This document shows positions 63,897-64,000 of a DNA stretch of 64,000 nucleotides, piece by piece. The stretch comes from Alphaproteobacteria bacterium. Its GTDB lineage: Bacteria > Pseudomonadota > Alphaproteobacteria > Micavibrionales > Micavibrionaceae. Position 1 is the stretch's first letter; each line of letters begins with the position of its first letter. Both the position numbers and the translations under genes were made by a program. The notes under the pieces were generated by a model. That model made no database searches and was not told the origin of the DNA. It was given only the letters and a program-made list of their open reading frames with translations. The DNA lies in the NCBI GenBank assembly GCA_002401965.1, contig NVUR01000003.1, positions 51,738 through 115,737 on the forward strand. The letters are read 5' to 3'.

Positions 63897-64000
<104 letters not shown>

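Overview
The window looks like a chromosomal segment of an alphaproteobacterium. The evidence is a class I (archaeal-type) lysyl-tRNA synthetase, the rph-rdgB-hemW cluster divergent from grpE-dnaK-dnaJ, glutathione-dependent formaldehyde detoxification (class III ADH plus S-formylglutathione hydrolase), an alphaproteobacterial-type DinG helicase with an N-terminal extension, a homologue of the C-terminal part of SUV3/MgpS-like helicases, and DUF4402 pilin-like proteins. By eye the DNA is moderately AT-rich. A Micavibrio-like or other deep-branching lineage is a guess only; the sequence alone does not settle the taxon.

Layout. 0-8.5 kb: the end of an orphan gene, atpC, an OmpA-like lipoprotein, pabB, a dinG-type helicase, a MscS channel and small orphans. 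8.7-13.6 kb: lysS and a SemiSWEET-like transporter gene, preceded by a gene destroyed by an intact IS66-family element (10854-13082, perfect 8-bp target duplication ACTTTATC) and by an in-frame nonsense codon. 13.8-21.4 kb: uvrB, then a co-oriented series of orphan envelope genes (multi-pass membrane proteins, three lipoproteins, a membrane-anchored coiled coil built of four 21-residue repeats), several with their own terminators. 21.4-30.5 kb: a ppiase-phzF-GH13 operon, an iron block (BFD-like ferredoxin with a near-perfect Fur box, TlpA-like thioredoxin, bacterioferritin), purB, a map-radC-yafK-like operon and cinA N-domain. 30.5-39.4 kb: a WbaP-type sugar transferase, an AMIN-like lipoprotein and a chaperone-usher-like cluster with two DUF4402 proteins and an unusual usher-like protein, ending beside tRNA-Leu(UAA). 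39.6-50.8 kb: MarR regulator, pentapeptide protein, uvrC, bactofilin, nth, ogt-type methyltransferase and the heat-shock operon grpE-dnaK-J-domain protein-dnaJ-dapB. 50.9-62.5 kb: an exported orphan, rph-rdgB-hemW, a large exported orphan, a helicase-C-domain protein with a Rap1a/Tai-like protein, a YraQ/ArsP-like permease with polyprenyl diphosphate synthase, fghA and frmA. 62.8-64 kb: receiver-domain protein plus Hpt protein, tRNA-Gly(UCC) and the start of tuf.

Most of the window is housekeeping: DNA repair (uvrB, uvrC, dinG, radC, nth, methyltransferase), protein folding, envelope construction and tRNA/translation. The least explained parts are the orphan envelope block at 15.8-21.4 kb, the split DUF4402/usher locus with a duplicated 31-bp operator-like element, and the stand-alone helicase accessory domain next to a Rap1a-like gene. 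I found no CRISPR array, rRNA, prophage or recognisable defence system.
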